A stretch of 64,000 bases of DNA from Vitellaria paradoxa (Eukaryota > Streptophyta > Magnoliopsida > Ericales > Sapotaceae): positions 1 through 64,000 of the forward strand of contig CM034241.1 of NCBI GenBank assembly GCA_019916065.1. Reading direction: 5' to 3'. The position numbers and the translations under genes are program-made. This document shows positions 1-10,276 of the stretch, piece after piece (positions within the stretch are counted from its first letter, which is position 1; each line of letters starts with the position of its first letter). The notes below the pieces were generated by a model. It ran no database searches, was not told where the DNA came from, and worked only from the letters and a program-made list of their open reading frames with translations.

Positions 1-320
1 GAGGTTTTGAAGCTACCGTGCTCACATGTTATAGCCCTTGCGATCGAATACGCATCGATGGATGGAATTTTATCCAGTGTATACTCGCTTCAATCGTACG
101 TCACCACTTACATGCCAGAATTTCATCCCTTGGAGCACGAGGACTACTGGCCCAATGTTCAAACACCCTTTTTTTATACCGAACCCATCTCTCCTCCATG
201 CACAGGGTCGACCTCGTTCAAGCAGGTTGACAAATGATGGATAGATCGGAACGCAGCTCTACCCAACATTGTGGCATTTGCAAACAACAAGGGCATGATC
301 GATGCAAGTGTCCGGCAAGG
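1..320 (+). pseudogene. Mutator-like (MULE) transposase, 3' end with SWIM and CCHC zinc motifs
   Basis: The window opens inside a MULE transposase. The first frame reads LPCSHVIALAIEY, the final Cys/His part of a SWIM zinc finger, followed by the usual acidic-aromatic tail (HPLEHEDYWPN). A CCHC zinc knuckle follows at about 260-320 (CGICKQQGHDRCKCP). The SWIM tail and the knuckle lie in different frames, and the short linker (RPRSSRLTN) lies in a third, so at least two small indels break the gene. SWIM plus a zinc knuckle at the C-terminus is standard in plant MULE transposases, which cut and rejoin DNA at terminal inverted repeats. The catalytic DDE domain lies upstream of the window. No terminal inverted repeat could be placed. 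The next gene, a plant mobile domain gene in the same direction, is a known companion of such elements. Confidence 0.8.
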
Positions 321-698
321 TTCATCATCATCATCACACTAGGTTCTTGTCTTAAATTTGTACACCGAAAGACTTATGAGTATTTAAATGTGAACACTAT
401 AGCAGCTTTAAAGTTGGGATGCTCATGTAACCATATAGCAGTTTTAACATTTTCTTAGTAACTCAAGAGCATTTTGATTTTTAAGCCTCGTAAAGTTATG
501 AGTATTTATGAAAATTCATACTAGTGAAAGAGCAATTTCATTTATATTTTGTAGTAATAAAAGAGTAGTTTGATTTCTATGCATGTAAAGTTATGAGTGA
601 ATCCTGCATTTTATATCATGCTATTTATTATTTTTTTTTTCTTGCCCAAAATGTAACAATTGATACTAATTATCATTTTGTACTATCTGTACAGTGAG
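321..698. other. AT-rich spacer between MULE end and PMD gene
   Basis: No coding signal, repeat or promoter motif was recognised here. It separates the end of the transposase from the ATG of the plant mobile domain gene. Confidence 0.5.
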
Positions 699-3157
699 AT
701 GTCTGACAGACGACATATGTTAGATCCTGGGCCGTTAGACCCCCGTGTACTCCACTCCCAGGCTGATCATCGATCCACTGATATTTGGGAGTCTCGCGTT
801 CGGTACGTATGTAAAAATTAGTTACGATGGTTGTCATATTCCCTCATGTGCTATTTGTTAATACTTACTAATATTTTTGGTTTTGCAGTTCGAGGAGGTC
901 ATTCGAGTTCGGGCCACACAGACTGCCTTACGCCGATATTGGATCCACCCGGATCCTCGTGTTCTCCAGTAGTTGCATAGGGCCGGATTTTACGGTATAT
1001 ACCGACTGGGAGCTATCCATTTCTACTGGCCGCTGATCACATCGTTGGTCGAGTGATGGAGACGTGAGACACATACCTTCCACCTTCCCGTCGGCGAGGC
1101 CACTATTACATTGCAGGATGTTGAGATCATTGCTGGCTTACGAGTTGATGGTGATCCTGTTAGTGGGATTGATACCTGCATGGTCTCATGGCACGACAGG
1201 CACTATGCCAGGAGCTACTTGGTAGGAGTCCAGATGCAGGGATTTTAAGAGGGGACGTTTGAAGATTAGCTGGCTGACAGAGCACTTCTTGAAATTACCA
1301 GATGAGGCTACGGAGGCTGACGTACAGTACCATGCCCGGGCACTTATTCTCATTATTATCGGAGCACATTTACTATCGGACCACTCTGGTAATATGGTCA
1401 AGATACATTACCTATCTTTGCTTCGAGACTTAGATGCCTGCGGCCGACTAGCGTGGGGAGCTGCTGCTCTAGCCTGCTTATACAGAGAGATGTGCTCGGC
1501 TTCCACCACCCGCACGGCCGAGATGGCAGGACCGATTTGCATACTTCAGGTAAAAATAAACTTTATTTACATTTGATACTAATTTATATTAAGCTTATTT
1601 CGGAATCAATTGACAGTTTACAATGATAGGTTTGGGCATGGAAGCGGCTAGCACCGTTTAGGCCCGTCATTACACGACCACCTCCCCCACCTGATTATGC
1701 ACTGGATGTTTTTGGGCTTCCCGGAGATCCTTGGGGTTGCAGATGGAAGGGAAGCCTAGCAGTGAGCTTTGCCAGGCCATTGAGAGATTGCCGAGAGTAG
1801 TTGACACTCCTGAGAGAGGATCAGATGACCTGGTGTCCATACCCAGCATCCGTTTTGAGTAGACTTCCTACATACTGCCGTGCTGTGAGGTAGTGTGGCG
1901 CTCGAGCTGTCCGTTGATTTGTTACGAGATCATCGAGTACCACCTACCGGGACTGTGATGAGACAGTTTGGCCTCCGTCAGGTGATCCCGGCTGAGTTTG
2001 ACACGGATGCCGCATTACATGAGTTGACTAGGCGAGGCCGGGGAAAGGTGAACTGGCTACAGTACCATCATCGATATGTAGAGGAGTGGGGTAGACGACT
2101 ACAGACGATTGTGCATGGCGAGGTTTCCACTGCACCTATCGCATTCGATGACCCGTATATGGAGTGGTTTCGTCACATCACACGGACTCACATCGCACCA
2201 CCCTTACATATGCCGCCTGTTGGTTCACAGCCAGTGTCAGTATGTCCATTCTGGTATGATATATATCTATGGGTTTTTGAATAATAAATTTACTTTTTAT
2301 TTATGTTTTTCTGTTTGATATTGACTAATATAGTTTCTTCAAACATTCTAGCTTAATACTATTGTTAGCATGTATCACATTGCGGTTGCAGCGGTCACTG
2401 GTGCGGATCATGCTGGTTACCTTCGGGCACTACAGGAGATTATTCATCAGGCAGGACCGGTGATCACTGCTATCAATCATGAGGAGAGGCTACGAGCCCC
2501 TGTTGACAGTAGGCAGACAGGTTCATCCTCTCAGTCTAGACCATAACGTCCCAGCAGACTTCAGCTTGTCGGTAGACGAGCGCGGGGGCATTATGATACA
2601 TATGGCCTCGATCCCGCAGATGATTTGCCCCCACCAGTTGAGTCAGACATCCTTAGCAGTTCTACAGCATGGGAGCGTTTGCCTGCGGATGAGACGCAGA
2701 TACCATTTTAAGATCCTGTCGTCGACTATCGGACCCCACCCCCGGCTACACAGGCATATGCTTCACCCTCAGCAGATGTGGATGACTTTGGTCTGGCGTT
2801 TTCCACATAGAGCCATTCCCTGCCTCTCCAGCATACATCTCACCTGTCCGCCTGCCGTATCTCATACACAGGCATCAGTGGCGGCCCCCCAGGCTCCAGC
2901 TAAGTATTACACTCGACGACGCAGAGCACGAGGGATAGACATTTCATCATCGTCGCACATTCCTATGGCTTTACAGACAGGAGGAGCATGAGCCATTAGC
3001 AGGAGAGACACATGCAGAGGACACATCACAGCAACACCTGGCCAGAAGCCATGTGTGGAGGAGCCACCGGTGGTATCAGGCCATGGTTGACGATGCGCCT
3101 CTACACCTAGACCAACCACGTCGTGCACGAAGGAGGCCTCCGTGTGGGACGGAGTGA
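699..3157 (+). pseudogene. Plant mobile domain (MAIN-like / PP7 long-form-like) gene, broken
   Basis: Starts at ATG 699 with LDPGPLDPRVL and then HRSTDIW, the typical N-terminus of plant mobile domain (PMD) proteins (MAIN, MAIL1 and their transposon relatives). A donor follows at 803 (CG|GTACGT) and an acceptor at 888. Exon 2 carries [19 protein letters not shown], the core PMD signature, then HARALILIIIGAHLLSD. Later pieces include WAWKRLAPFRP, VMRQFGLRQVIPAEFD and a basic C-terminus ending RRPPCGTE and TGA at 3155-3157. The domain order is collinear with intact PMD proteins. The frame shifts several times (for example near 890, 1250 and 1880) and contains stops (the Arg/Gln and Trp codons in the PRVLQ and LVE-W regions), so it is not functional. 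PMD genes occur both as host silencing factors and inside Mutator-like elements; the preceding MULE transposase on the same strand favours the element-borne type. Confidence 0.8.
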
Positions 3158-3470
3158 TCCATTACATTTTTGTCTTCTTAACATGTAAACACAAAACATG
3201 TTTTGTAAAAGTTTAGAATTAAAGGTTTAGATTGGAGGTGTAATGCTATCGAAAACTATTTTGCTTATGTTTTGATTTAGTTTAATCATCCTTTATTTTA
3301 TTCTCTAATTTAGCAATTAAGGAAGCGCGTTTATTTTTTTGTTAATTGTTTGTAATGATTTATACTTAAAATCTGAAAATGTTTTTGACTTTAACAGGGT
3401 TGTTGTTGTGTTGATGTTTTACTGTTTGGGGGCTGGATTATAAAACTATTGTGGGGTGGGTTTTGGTAGG
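3158..3470. other. AT-rich sequence after the PMD gene
   Basis: Nothing recognisable beyond AT-rich spacer; it may hold the 3' untranslated part of the PMD gene. Confidence 0.4.
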
Positions 3471-3612
3471 GTGTCTTCAGTGCTACTGACGACAGGGTGT
3501 CGTCAGTGCTATCGACGACATGGTGTCGTTAGTGCCATTGACGACACCTTAGGCCGTTTAGGTAGTTAGTCTGATGTCAGTAGGGTGTCGTCAATAGCAC
3601 TGACGACACCCA
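3471..3612. repeat. Array of palindromic GTGTCGTCA...TGACGACAC units
   Basis: Four to five copies of an approximately 27-bp palindrome of the form GGTGTCGTCA-GTGCTAT-TGACGACACC occur in both orientations with small variations, so the stretch can fold into several alternative hairpins. Arrays of short palindromes are common in the subterminal regions of CACTA-type transposons, but no CACTA terminus was found next to this one. The origin is therefore inferred only loosely. Confidence 0.7.
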
Positions 3613-3779
3613 GCACATTTTTGTCAATAATCTCCAGCGAGCCTATTTCTGTATATAATTAAATTAATATTATTATTTACGTAAAAAACCCGGCAAGAAG
3701 TTGGCATAAAGGACTTTTTTACCAGAATTGGAACTTCTCTCTCGCTTTTTATTTAAATAAAGCCGAAACACAATTATTT

Positions 3780-4125
3780 ACCGAACTTGGGGCTGACACT
3801 TTCTATCTAATATATTCTATTTTTTTGGGAGTGAAAGTGTCACTAGCATTGACACTTTCTTTATATATATATATATTTTTATGAAAGTGTCACTAGTACT
3901 AATGTTATCTTGAAATTTTTTTTTTGAACAGAAGTGTCACTAGCAATCACGCTGTATTCAATTTTTTTTTTCTTTTGCGTGAAAGTGTCATTGACACTTA
4001 ATTACTAAAAAAAAAAAAGTGTCATTGACATTGACGCTTTCTTCATATTATTTTATTATTTTTTTTTCTTTTTTTGTGGAAGTGTCACTAGAACTAGCGC
4101 TTTCTTCCTCTCTTTTTTTTTTGAC
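3780..4125. repeat. Tandem array with GAAAGTGTCACTAG core
   Basis: About six units of roughly 45-55 bp each contain AAGTGTCACTAG (or AAGTGTCATTG), then a short arm ending in a form of CGCTTTC or GACACTTTC, then a T-rich or TA-rich run. Several units form hairpins because GAAAGTGTCA pairs with TGACACTTTC. Starts of units are visible near 3832, 3882, 3932, 3980, 4018 and 4075. It could be a transposon subterminal region; no element end was fixed. Confidence 0.65.
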
Positions 4126-4252
4126 CCTTGGCAAAACAATAAAGAATGCCAACAAAACCTATATTTTCTTATAATTAACTTCTTCGCAAACACCAAACTA
4201 GGCAAAGCAATTGTTTGGCCAGTAGTGTCTAAGCAAATATTCAAGATCCAAT

Positions 4253-4840
4253 TAGGAATGGGCATGGGACAGGTAAGGGATGGATACACCTATCCTCGTA
4301 CCTGATCCCTAGACCCAAATCAATCCCATACCTCACCCAATCCCCACCAAGAATTTATTTTATCCCCCATTCCTGGCCTAGACAGGGAATGAAGATCCCC
4401 GCGAGGAATCAAGTGCCCTAAATAGAAGAAAAAACAAAGCAAAAAAATTTTAATTTCTAGACTAAGATTCCAAATATTAAGTCCAAATTCCAAAAATTTT
4501 AAATTCCACAAGCCTAATTGCCAAATTATCAAATCTAAATTTTAAATTTAAGCATAACTGTATAATTATCAATTCAAGTTCCAATCTCTAGATTCAAGCC
4601 TAAGACCATTAACACAAGTCAATTAGGGAATTTGAAGATTTTTTAGTGATTGGATAGAGTACTGGTTAGGGACAGACTCATACCCATACCCTACCTGATC
4701 CTTAAATTTTTTTAAAAAATATCCCCATAGGCTCAGTCCCCATAGCCTACTCAATCCCCAAAAAAATCTCCAAATCTCCTACCCGTTCAGGACAATGATC
4801 AAGTAGGGTATAGACGGGTCAGCCGAGATGGCCATCCCTA
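4253..4840. mobile_element. hAT-like MITE, about 588 bp, with imperfect 8-bp TSD
   Basis: The left end reads TAGGAATGGGCATGGGAC and the right end is the inverse of TAGGGATGGCCATCTCGG, giving short terminal inverted repeats of the TAGGGATGGC type seen in small non-autonomous hAT elements. The flanks are GATCCAAT (4245-4252) and AATCCAAC (4841-4848), which share ATCCAA and fit a decayed 8-bp target-site duplication, the hAT length. The interior is rich in copies of ATACCC, ACCCGT and CAATCCCC and has no coding capacity. It lies downstream of ALFIN-LIKE exon B, inside what was probably the following intron. Confidence 0.65.
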
Positions 4841-5900
4841 AATCCAACCATTAAGATACACGAATTTATGCTTAAATAAAGCTCACAACTAGTTACTACT
4901 TAGTGCTTGCACTTAGATTGCCATAAGCATGTGATATTCAAATTCATCTAAAGAAAACAAAATACAATAATTAAGCCTAAAATTCCCACCAACTTAACAT
5001 GCACAATATCCATATAAATGTAGAAGTTTCAAAATCACAATGGAACAAATGATTCCTTTTTACCACTTTAGAGTTTGACTTGGATTTGTTGCCACTGTGA
5101 TTTGATACTGATGATTTCTCCTTTTGTTCTTTCTTTGTAGCACCGGTGACAACTTCAAATACTATAGGGAGATCATTTATCATATTAAAAAGCTACTTCC
5201 TGCATCAAAATGATAAAAAAATGATCCAGTCCAGAAACCACTAGCTCATAAAATGAATCAATTTCAAGCATCAAATGCATTAGAATATCAAAGCTCTGAG
5301 CATGAATATCCCTTAAAGTGAATTTTTAAATTATTTTTAGGCACGAAACCTCCAACTGCTCCATTGATGGAAATGATTTTTCGTGGCTCAAGTCATGGCG
5401 CTAAATTAATTTTTGTAAGCCTCCCATAATCTAATCACATGGCATAGTATATTAGGTGTCTCACTTGGTTAACTGCATTCGTTAATGAAACAGCAAGCAC
5501 ATGGTGCATAAAATGAACGGAAAATTATATCCAAGTCATACTTTGTAATCTTTTAAAACTATTAGTCACACCCAAAAAAAAGTATTGCTTTTAAGTCACA
5601 TTAATGTGGAAAGTTTTGTATTTAAGTCACACTTTTGAGTGGGTCCCACGAGTTTGTTTTAAATATAGTTTCTAATATACCGATAATATCCTTTATTTCT
5701 ATAACAAAGTTACACAAGTTATTTCTAGGAATTCCGGGAATCACGTGAAGATATATTTACCAAGAATCACGCTTCTTCCGTTTTTTTTTTTCTTTCCTTG
5801 TTTTCAGTTTCATTATTTACAGTTTTAGTCGTGAAGATATTAAGAAGATAGAACTTATTTAGCCTATCTTCTTCATGGATTGATTTTGCCGATTAGCGTT

Positions 5901-6945
5901 TTGAGCTATTTTCAAAATAGTACCGGTACTGTTTCAAAAAATATGATGATGTTGGCTCATATGGTTGGTTTATGTTATGTATTGATTGATATTTTTTAGG
6001 CAGTATGAAAACAGTACCGGTCCAAAACAGTATCGGTACTGTTTTATCGGTACTGTTTTCAACACAGTACCGGTACTGTTTTATCGGTACTGTTTTCAAA
6101 ACAGTACCATGAATTATAAGCGGATGACGAGTTTTAAGGGCAAGAGAAATCTATTGGGCCGATCAACGTTTTGAGCTATCTTCAAAACAGTACCGGTACT
6201 GTTTCAAAAAATATGATGATGTTGGCTCGTATGGTTGGTTTGTGTTATATATCGATTGATGTTTTCAACACAGTACCGGTACTATTTTATCGATACTGTT
6301 TTCAAAACAGCACCATGAATTATAAGCGGATGACGAGTTTTAAGGGCAAGAGAAATCCATAGGGCCGATTGGCTTTTTGAGCTATCTTCAAAATAGTACC
6401 GGTACTGTTTCAAAAATATGATGATATTGGCTCGTATCGTTGGTTTTTGTTATGTATCGATTGATGTTTTTTAGGCAATATGAAACAGTACGGTCCAAAA
6501 CAGTACCGGTACTGTTTTATTGGTACTGTTTTCAAAACAGTACCGGTATTGTTTTCAAAATAGCACTATGAATTATAAGCAGATGACGAGTTTTAAGGGC
6601 AAGAGAAATCCATGGGGTCGATTGGCGTTTTGAGCTATCTTCAAAACAGTACCGGTACTGTTTCAAAAAATATGATGTTGGCTCGTATCGTTGGTTTGTA
6701 TGATGTATCGATTGATGTTATTTAGGCAGTATGAAAACAGTACCGATTCAAAAGAGTACCGGTACTGTTTTATCGGTACTGTTTTCAAAACAGTACCAGT
6801 ACTGTTTTCAAAATAGCACCAGTACTGTTTTCAAAATAGCACCATGAATTATAAGCAGATGATAAGTTTTGGACAAGAGAAATCCATGGAGTTGATTAGT
6901 ATTTTGAGATATCTTCAAAACAGTACCGATACTGTTTCAAAATAA
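5901..6945. repeat. Tandem array built on the AAACAGTACCGGTACTGTTT palindrome
   Basis: Four full units and a fragment begin with TTGAGCTAT at 5901, 6171, 6377, 6630 and 6904 (TTGAGATAT in the last), giving unit lengths of 270, 206, 253 and 274 bp. Each contains a perfect 20-bp palindrome (AAACAGTACCGGTACTGTTT or close variants), a middle block GATGATGTTGGCTCGTAT, further half-palindromes, and the block ATGAATTATAAGCGGATGACGAG. Length differences come mostly from the number of palindrome copies. Short open frames across it are by-products of the repeat. Confidence 0.9.
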
Positions 6946-6984
6946 AAAAAAAATAATATACTTAGGAATGATGATCGATTTAGG

Positions 6985-7230
6985 TTTTTCCCAAATAGTT
7001 TTGATTTTGTTTCCAAAAATCGGTTTTACTTGCTTTGTAAAGAAGAGGAAAGTCGCGGAATTAGGTTTTTCCAAACAGTTTTGATTTTGTTTTCAAAAAT
7101 CAGTTTTGCTTGCTTTGTAAAGAAGATGGAAAGTCGCGGAATTAAGTTTTTCCCAAACAGTTTTGATTTTGTTTCCAAAAATCGATTTTGCTTGCTTTGT
7201 AAAGAAGATGGAAAGTCACGGAAGTTATGA
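6985..7230. repeat. Three-copy tandem repeat, about 82 bp
   Basis: Three units share GTTTTGATTTTGTTT, CAAAAATCGGTTTT, CTTGCTTTGTAAAGAAGA and GGAAAGTCGCGGAATTA, with copies of the last motif near 7045, 7126 and 7208. It directly follows the GTACCGGTAC array and probably belongs to the same element. Confidence 0.85.
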
Positions 7231-7356
7231 GTGAAGTGTACACTATTTTCGGATAAAACTGGCAGTTTTGAAATGTGGTGAAAAACGCGTGATGTCCTTT
7301 TTTGTCTTTTTGTTGCAAGTGTGACTTATTTACAAACAAGTTTTTTAGGTATGACT

Positions 7357-7962
7357 TAAATCCTTATAAGTCCATAAATAGTGACCGGCCTCCAAAAACC
7401 CCTAAAATGAAGTAGCATAAGATAGTAGGGTATTGAATTACCAATGAGACCATTAACACACATCCTATGTCATCACACCATTAGAATATGGGCTAGACTA
7501 TTGCAAAAGAATGTAATGTGAAATTATACAAATGTAATTTAAAAAAAAAAACTTGAATTCCACCAAAAAAAATGGAAACATTTAATAGATGGAGATCTGG
7601 CCAAACTAATTGGGTTTTTGAGCTGATTGGGCTTCATTGCTTAAGTTTTCATATTTTTGGCAAAAATATGTATAGGGTAAATATCAATAGCTAGGGAGCT
7701 GAGTGTTTGTAAAGAGGGAGAAGACAACATGAATCCAAATTAGCTCACTGCACGGCGGTAATGAATGCTGAAACAATTAAAGAGACTATTGTGTAGTAAT
7801 TTCTTCAAGTACGAGCATGCTTATGGTCCACTTAATCAACAACTAATCATAGCTTTATCTTGTAAGGATCATGTCCTAAGTAAGGAGAACTCAACATCAA
7901 CCAAGGAAAGAGATTAATGGGATCAGCTCTACCCTTACCCCCACCTCAAAAAAAAAAAAAAA
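7357..7962. other. Unassigned intron sequence of the ALFIN-LIKE remnant
   Basis: No gene, array or terminal repeat was recognised. It ends in an A-tract (7948-7963) that may be the tail of another retroposed sequence. Confidence 0.4.
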
Positions 7963-7977
7963 AGTTGTTAAAGAGTT

Positions 7978-8158
7978 TTTTTTGGTAACCGGAACCCTCA
8001 TAAGTTTATTACAACCCTTAACAAACTGCATAACTAATAAGTAAATCGAGAAGATGTACGCTGCTTCTTGTGCACATCTCATTTAAGTCTAGAATTGAAC
8101 CTGTGTAATTTCTGTGGGAAGTATACCCACGTGCCACTCGGACTAATCCCAAGGGGCT
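7978..8158 (-). mobile_element. tRNA-derived SINE, about 181 bp, with 15-bp TSD
   Basis: On the minus strand the element starts AGCCCCTTGGGATTAGTCC and carries pol III box A-like GGATTAGTCCGAGTGG (8133-8148) and box B-like GGTTCAATTCT (8091-8101). It ends GGTTACCAAAAAA with a short A tail. The flanks are AGTTGTTAAAGAGTT (7963-7977) and AGTTGTTAAAAAGTT (8159-8173), a 15-bp target-site duplication with one mismatch. These are the hallmarks of a SINE mobilised by LINE machinery. It sits in the ALFIN-LIKE intron just inside the exon A donor. Confidence 0.88.
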
Positions 8159-8482
8159 AGTTGTTAAAAAGTTGATGAAACAATGATTAGTACCTATTAG
8201 CTTCGTCAAATCCGAATCTAGCACCAAAATAGAAGGCAATAGAAAGCAACTATGCATCATTGTGGACAACAACTAGAGACAACTAATCCTCTTTCTGCAT
8301 CCCATCTGTGGCAAAGTTAATATCCAGGCAAGTTTTGAGAGTTCTGAAGGTAGTCCAGCAGGAAGATTGACCTCTCATTGCTCACTGGGAAATCTATACA
8401 AGCATAAATTTTCCTTCTCAAGATCATACTGCTAGTAGAATTCTTCAACATCATTGGTGAGCTCTTTGATCATGCTAGCAGA

Positions 8483-8816
8483 TCGGCCTTTAAATATCAA
8501 TAATCGACAATTAAACAAACTTTCTAAACACACACACAGAGGGATATTGAGCTTAATGATGCAAAAATAAATATTTCTTAGAAATGATCCTAAAATTACT
8601 TACAAATAAATAAAATAACGAATTGAATCCATCAAACTAAACGAAAACAAAACACAAAGGAACAGAACAAACCAAGGAGTAATAGTGAAGTGATTTAATA
8701 TGTCTAATCACTTCCAAGCTTTTAATAACGAGCGATAAATGCCCATAAACGTAAACACAAAGTAGAATTTAAATAGAATGCAAAAGCATCATCTAAAATA
8801 TAAGAAACCAAAAAGG
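8483..8816. other. Unassigned spacer between ALFIN-LIKE and H2A remnants
   Basis: AT-rich; no exon of either flanking gene could be recognised. Confidence 0.4.
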
Positions 8817-8920
8817 CAGTTGCTCAGCTCCTCATCATTCCTCACTGCTAGTTGTATGTAACTTGACACTATTCAATTTTTCTTGTTATTTCTAGCAGCA
8901 TTCCCAGCAAATGCCAACAC
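8817..8920 (-). pseudogene. Histone H2A exon remnant
   Basis: The minus strand reads LAFAGNAARNNKK, a stop, then IV and IQLAVRNDEELS. This matches the alpha-2/alpha-3 region of histone H2A (core signature LAGNAARDNKK followed by HIQLAVRNDEEL). A plausible acceptor (ATAG|GTGTTG) sits at the left edge of the homology; plant H2A genes, as I recall, often have an intron at this place. Differences from the conserved protein include CGA to TGA (Arg to stop), CCA to TCA and CAC to TAC, all C-to-T changes. No first exon or C-terminal part was found, so this is a fragment of one exon. It lies in the same orientation as the ALFIN-LIKE remnant, 335 bp away. Confidence 0.8.
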
Positions 8921-10276
8921 CTATCCATCACAAATTCAATCAATTCATACATCTTAAACACCAACCTCCTACACTGAACCAGCGAAAACATGGAAGGCAT
9001 AATATGTTATGGTTCAAAATGCTTTTAATAAAACATAAATTTCAATAGAAGTCCTATTATTAATGACCTCTAGCCTGACTCTATTCATTTGAATTTGGCT
9101 AAATAAATTAAAATGAAAATAATTTATTTTATTAAAATAAAATTTTATTATTAAAATTATTTAATTTATTAAAATAATTTTTTAATTAAGTAATAATTTC
9201 CTCTTAAAACGATTTATCTTATTAAAATGTTTTATTAAATTAATTTTAATAATCAAAATAGTATTTTATTATTAAATTATGTTATTTATTATATCTTTAT
9301 TAAAATAAATATTTTATAACATCTATTTTAATAATTGAAATATTTTTATCAATTAATTAATTAAATAAATATGAAATATAGTTTATTAAATTCAATTAAT
9401 TTTATAAAAAAAACTAATAAAATTAAACATTTTGTTAAAATAAGTTAATTTTTGAAAATAAAATTGCATTATCAAGCATGTTTCTTGTTTTTATTTCAGA
9501 TAAAAATGAAAAATAAAAATAAAAAGAATTAACATAAATAAAAAAATAAATATTATTAAACAGACCGAAAAAGCATTCACTTAAATTCATAATACAATTT
9601 TCACCTTGTAATTTTCATAAATCAAATTTTTTTATTTGTAATTTTCACTTTGTAATTTTTAGGATATACATATAAAATTTAATATCACTTAAGGAGTAGA
9701 AAGTCTAAACCAAAATCATGAAATCAGATAAAATCAGAAATCAAGCAACTAATTTAATTTAATTTGATCCAAACTAAATCATAAATCAAACAAACAAAGC
9801 AGAATAAAAATTTAAAAAAAAAAAACCAAAAATTAGAAAATCAAACAATACAATCCAAAATCATAAATTATCCGTAAATGAAGCACTTGTCCTAGCTGGG
9901 TTAGAGTGATTGAAAAAAAGTAGTAGTGTATGTACAGTAGTGTATGTGTATATATATGTCTACAAAAATATTGTAGAGGTTTGGAACTGTGTGTAAATAT
10001 ATATATATATATATATATATGAAACTCACGTGGATGAAATCGAACCGTTGTGGGTTGGAAGAGTTTTGTACCACAAGTTTTAATGGAGTCGACCGTTGAT
10101 AGAAAGGATTAGAGAGAGTTATGGCGGGCACTCGGTCAAGCTTTGACAGCTGGCCGTTTAAGCAAAAGCTGAACTGACTTGGTTCCTATTCTAGTAAAAA
10201 CTCGACAGGGATGAGTCACGCGACCAGGACTCGGGGATTCCACGTGGTTGAAATGGGCACTTGAATTCCTACCCTT
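8921..10276. other. AT-rich spacer with TA microsatellite
   Basis: 9110-9850 is very AT-rich, with many TTATTAAAAT-type words and no coding signal. A (TA)n run lies at 9997-10020. The stretch 10021-10276 is richer in GC and has a CCACGTGG G-box-like palindrome near 10240, but no gene could be tied to it. Confidence 0.5.

Larger units (their letters stand above)
5558..7356. mobile_element. Possible non-autonomous element enclosing two tandem arrays
   Basis: An imperfect inverted repeat of about 40 bp, containing GTGTGACTTA and TTTTTT(G/A)GGT(G/A)TGACT on the right and its complement on the left, brackets 5558-5604 and 7315-7356. Between them lie the GTACCGGTAC palindrome array and an 82-bp tandem repeat. 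No target-site duplication was established and there is no coding capacity. A small DNA transposon is the simplest reading, but the ends are uncertain. Confidence 0.4.
5064..8482 (-). pseudogene. ALFIN-LIKE PHD-finger protein gene remnant, two exon regions
   Basis: Exon A (8482-8194, minus) reads FKGRSASMIKELTNDVEEFY, then EKENLCLYRFPSEQ, EVNLPAG, INFATDGMQKED and FYFGARFGFDEANR. Exon B (5199-5064) reads LFNMINDLPIVFEVVTG, then KEKSSVSNHSGNKSKSNSK. These match in order the N-terminal Alfin domain and linker of ALFIN-LIKE chromatin readers, nuclear proteins that bind H3K4me3 through a C-terminal PHD finger. The splice sites are canonical (AATAG|GTACT to TTGATGCAG|GAAG) and restore the Arg-Lys junction in phase, so this was a spliced gene and not a retrocopy. 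It is dead: one frameshift near 8330 and stops at conserved Gln and Trp codons plus the first codons of exon B. The N-terminal start and the PHD exon were not found. The 2,986-bp intron is loaded with a SINE and a tandem-repeat element. Confidence 0.82.

Noticed and set aside
5893..6362. Small ORFs with repeated NSTGTVS-like peptides
   Set aside because: They repeat with the GTACCGGTAC array and differ in frame between units; not genes.
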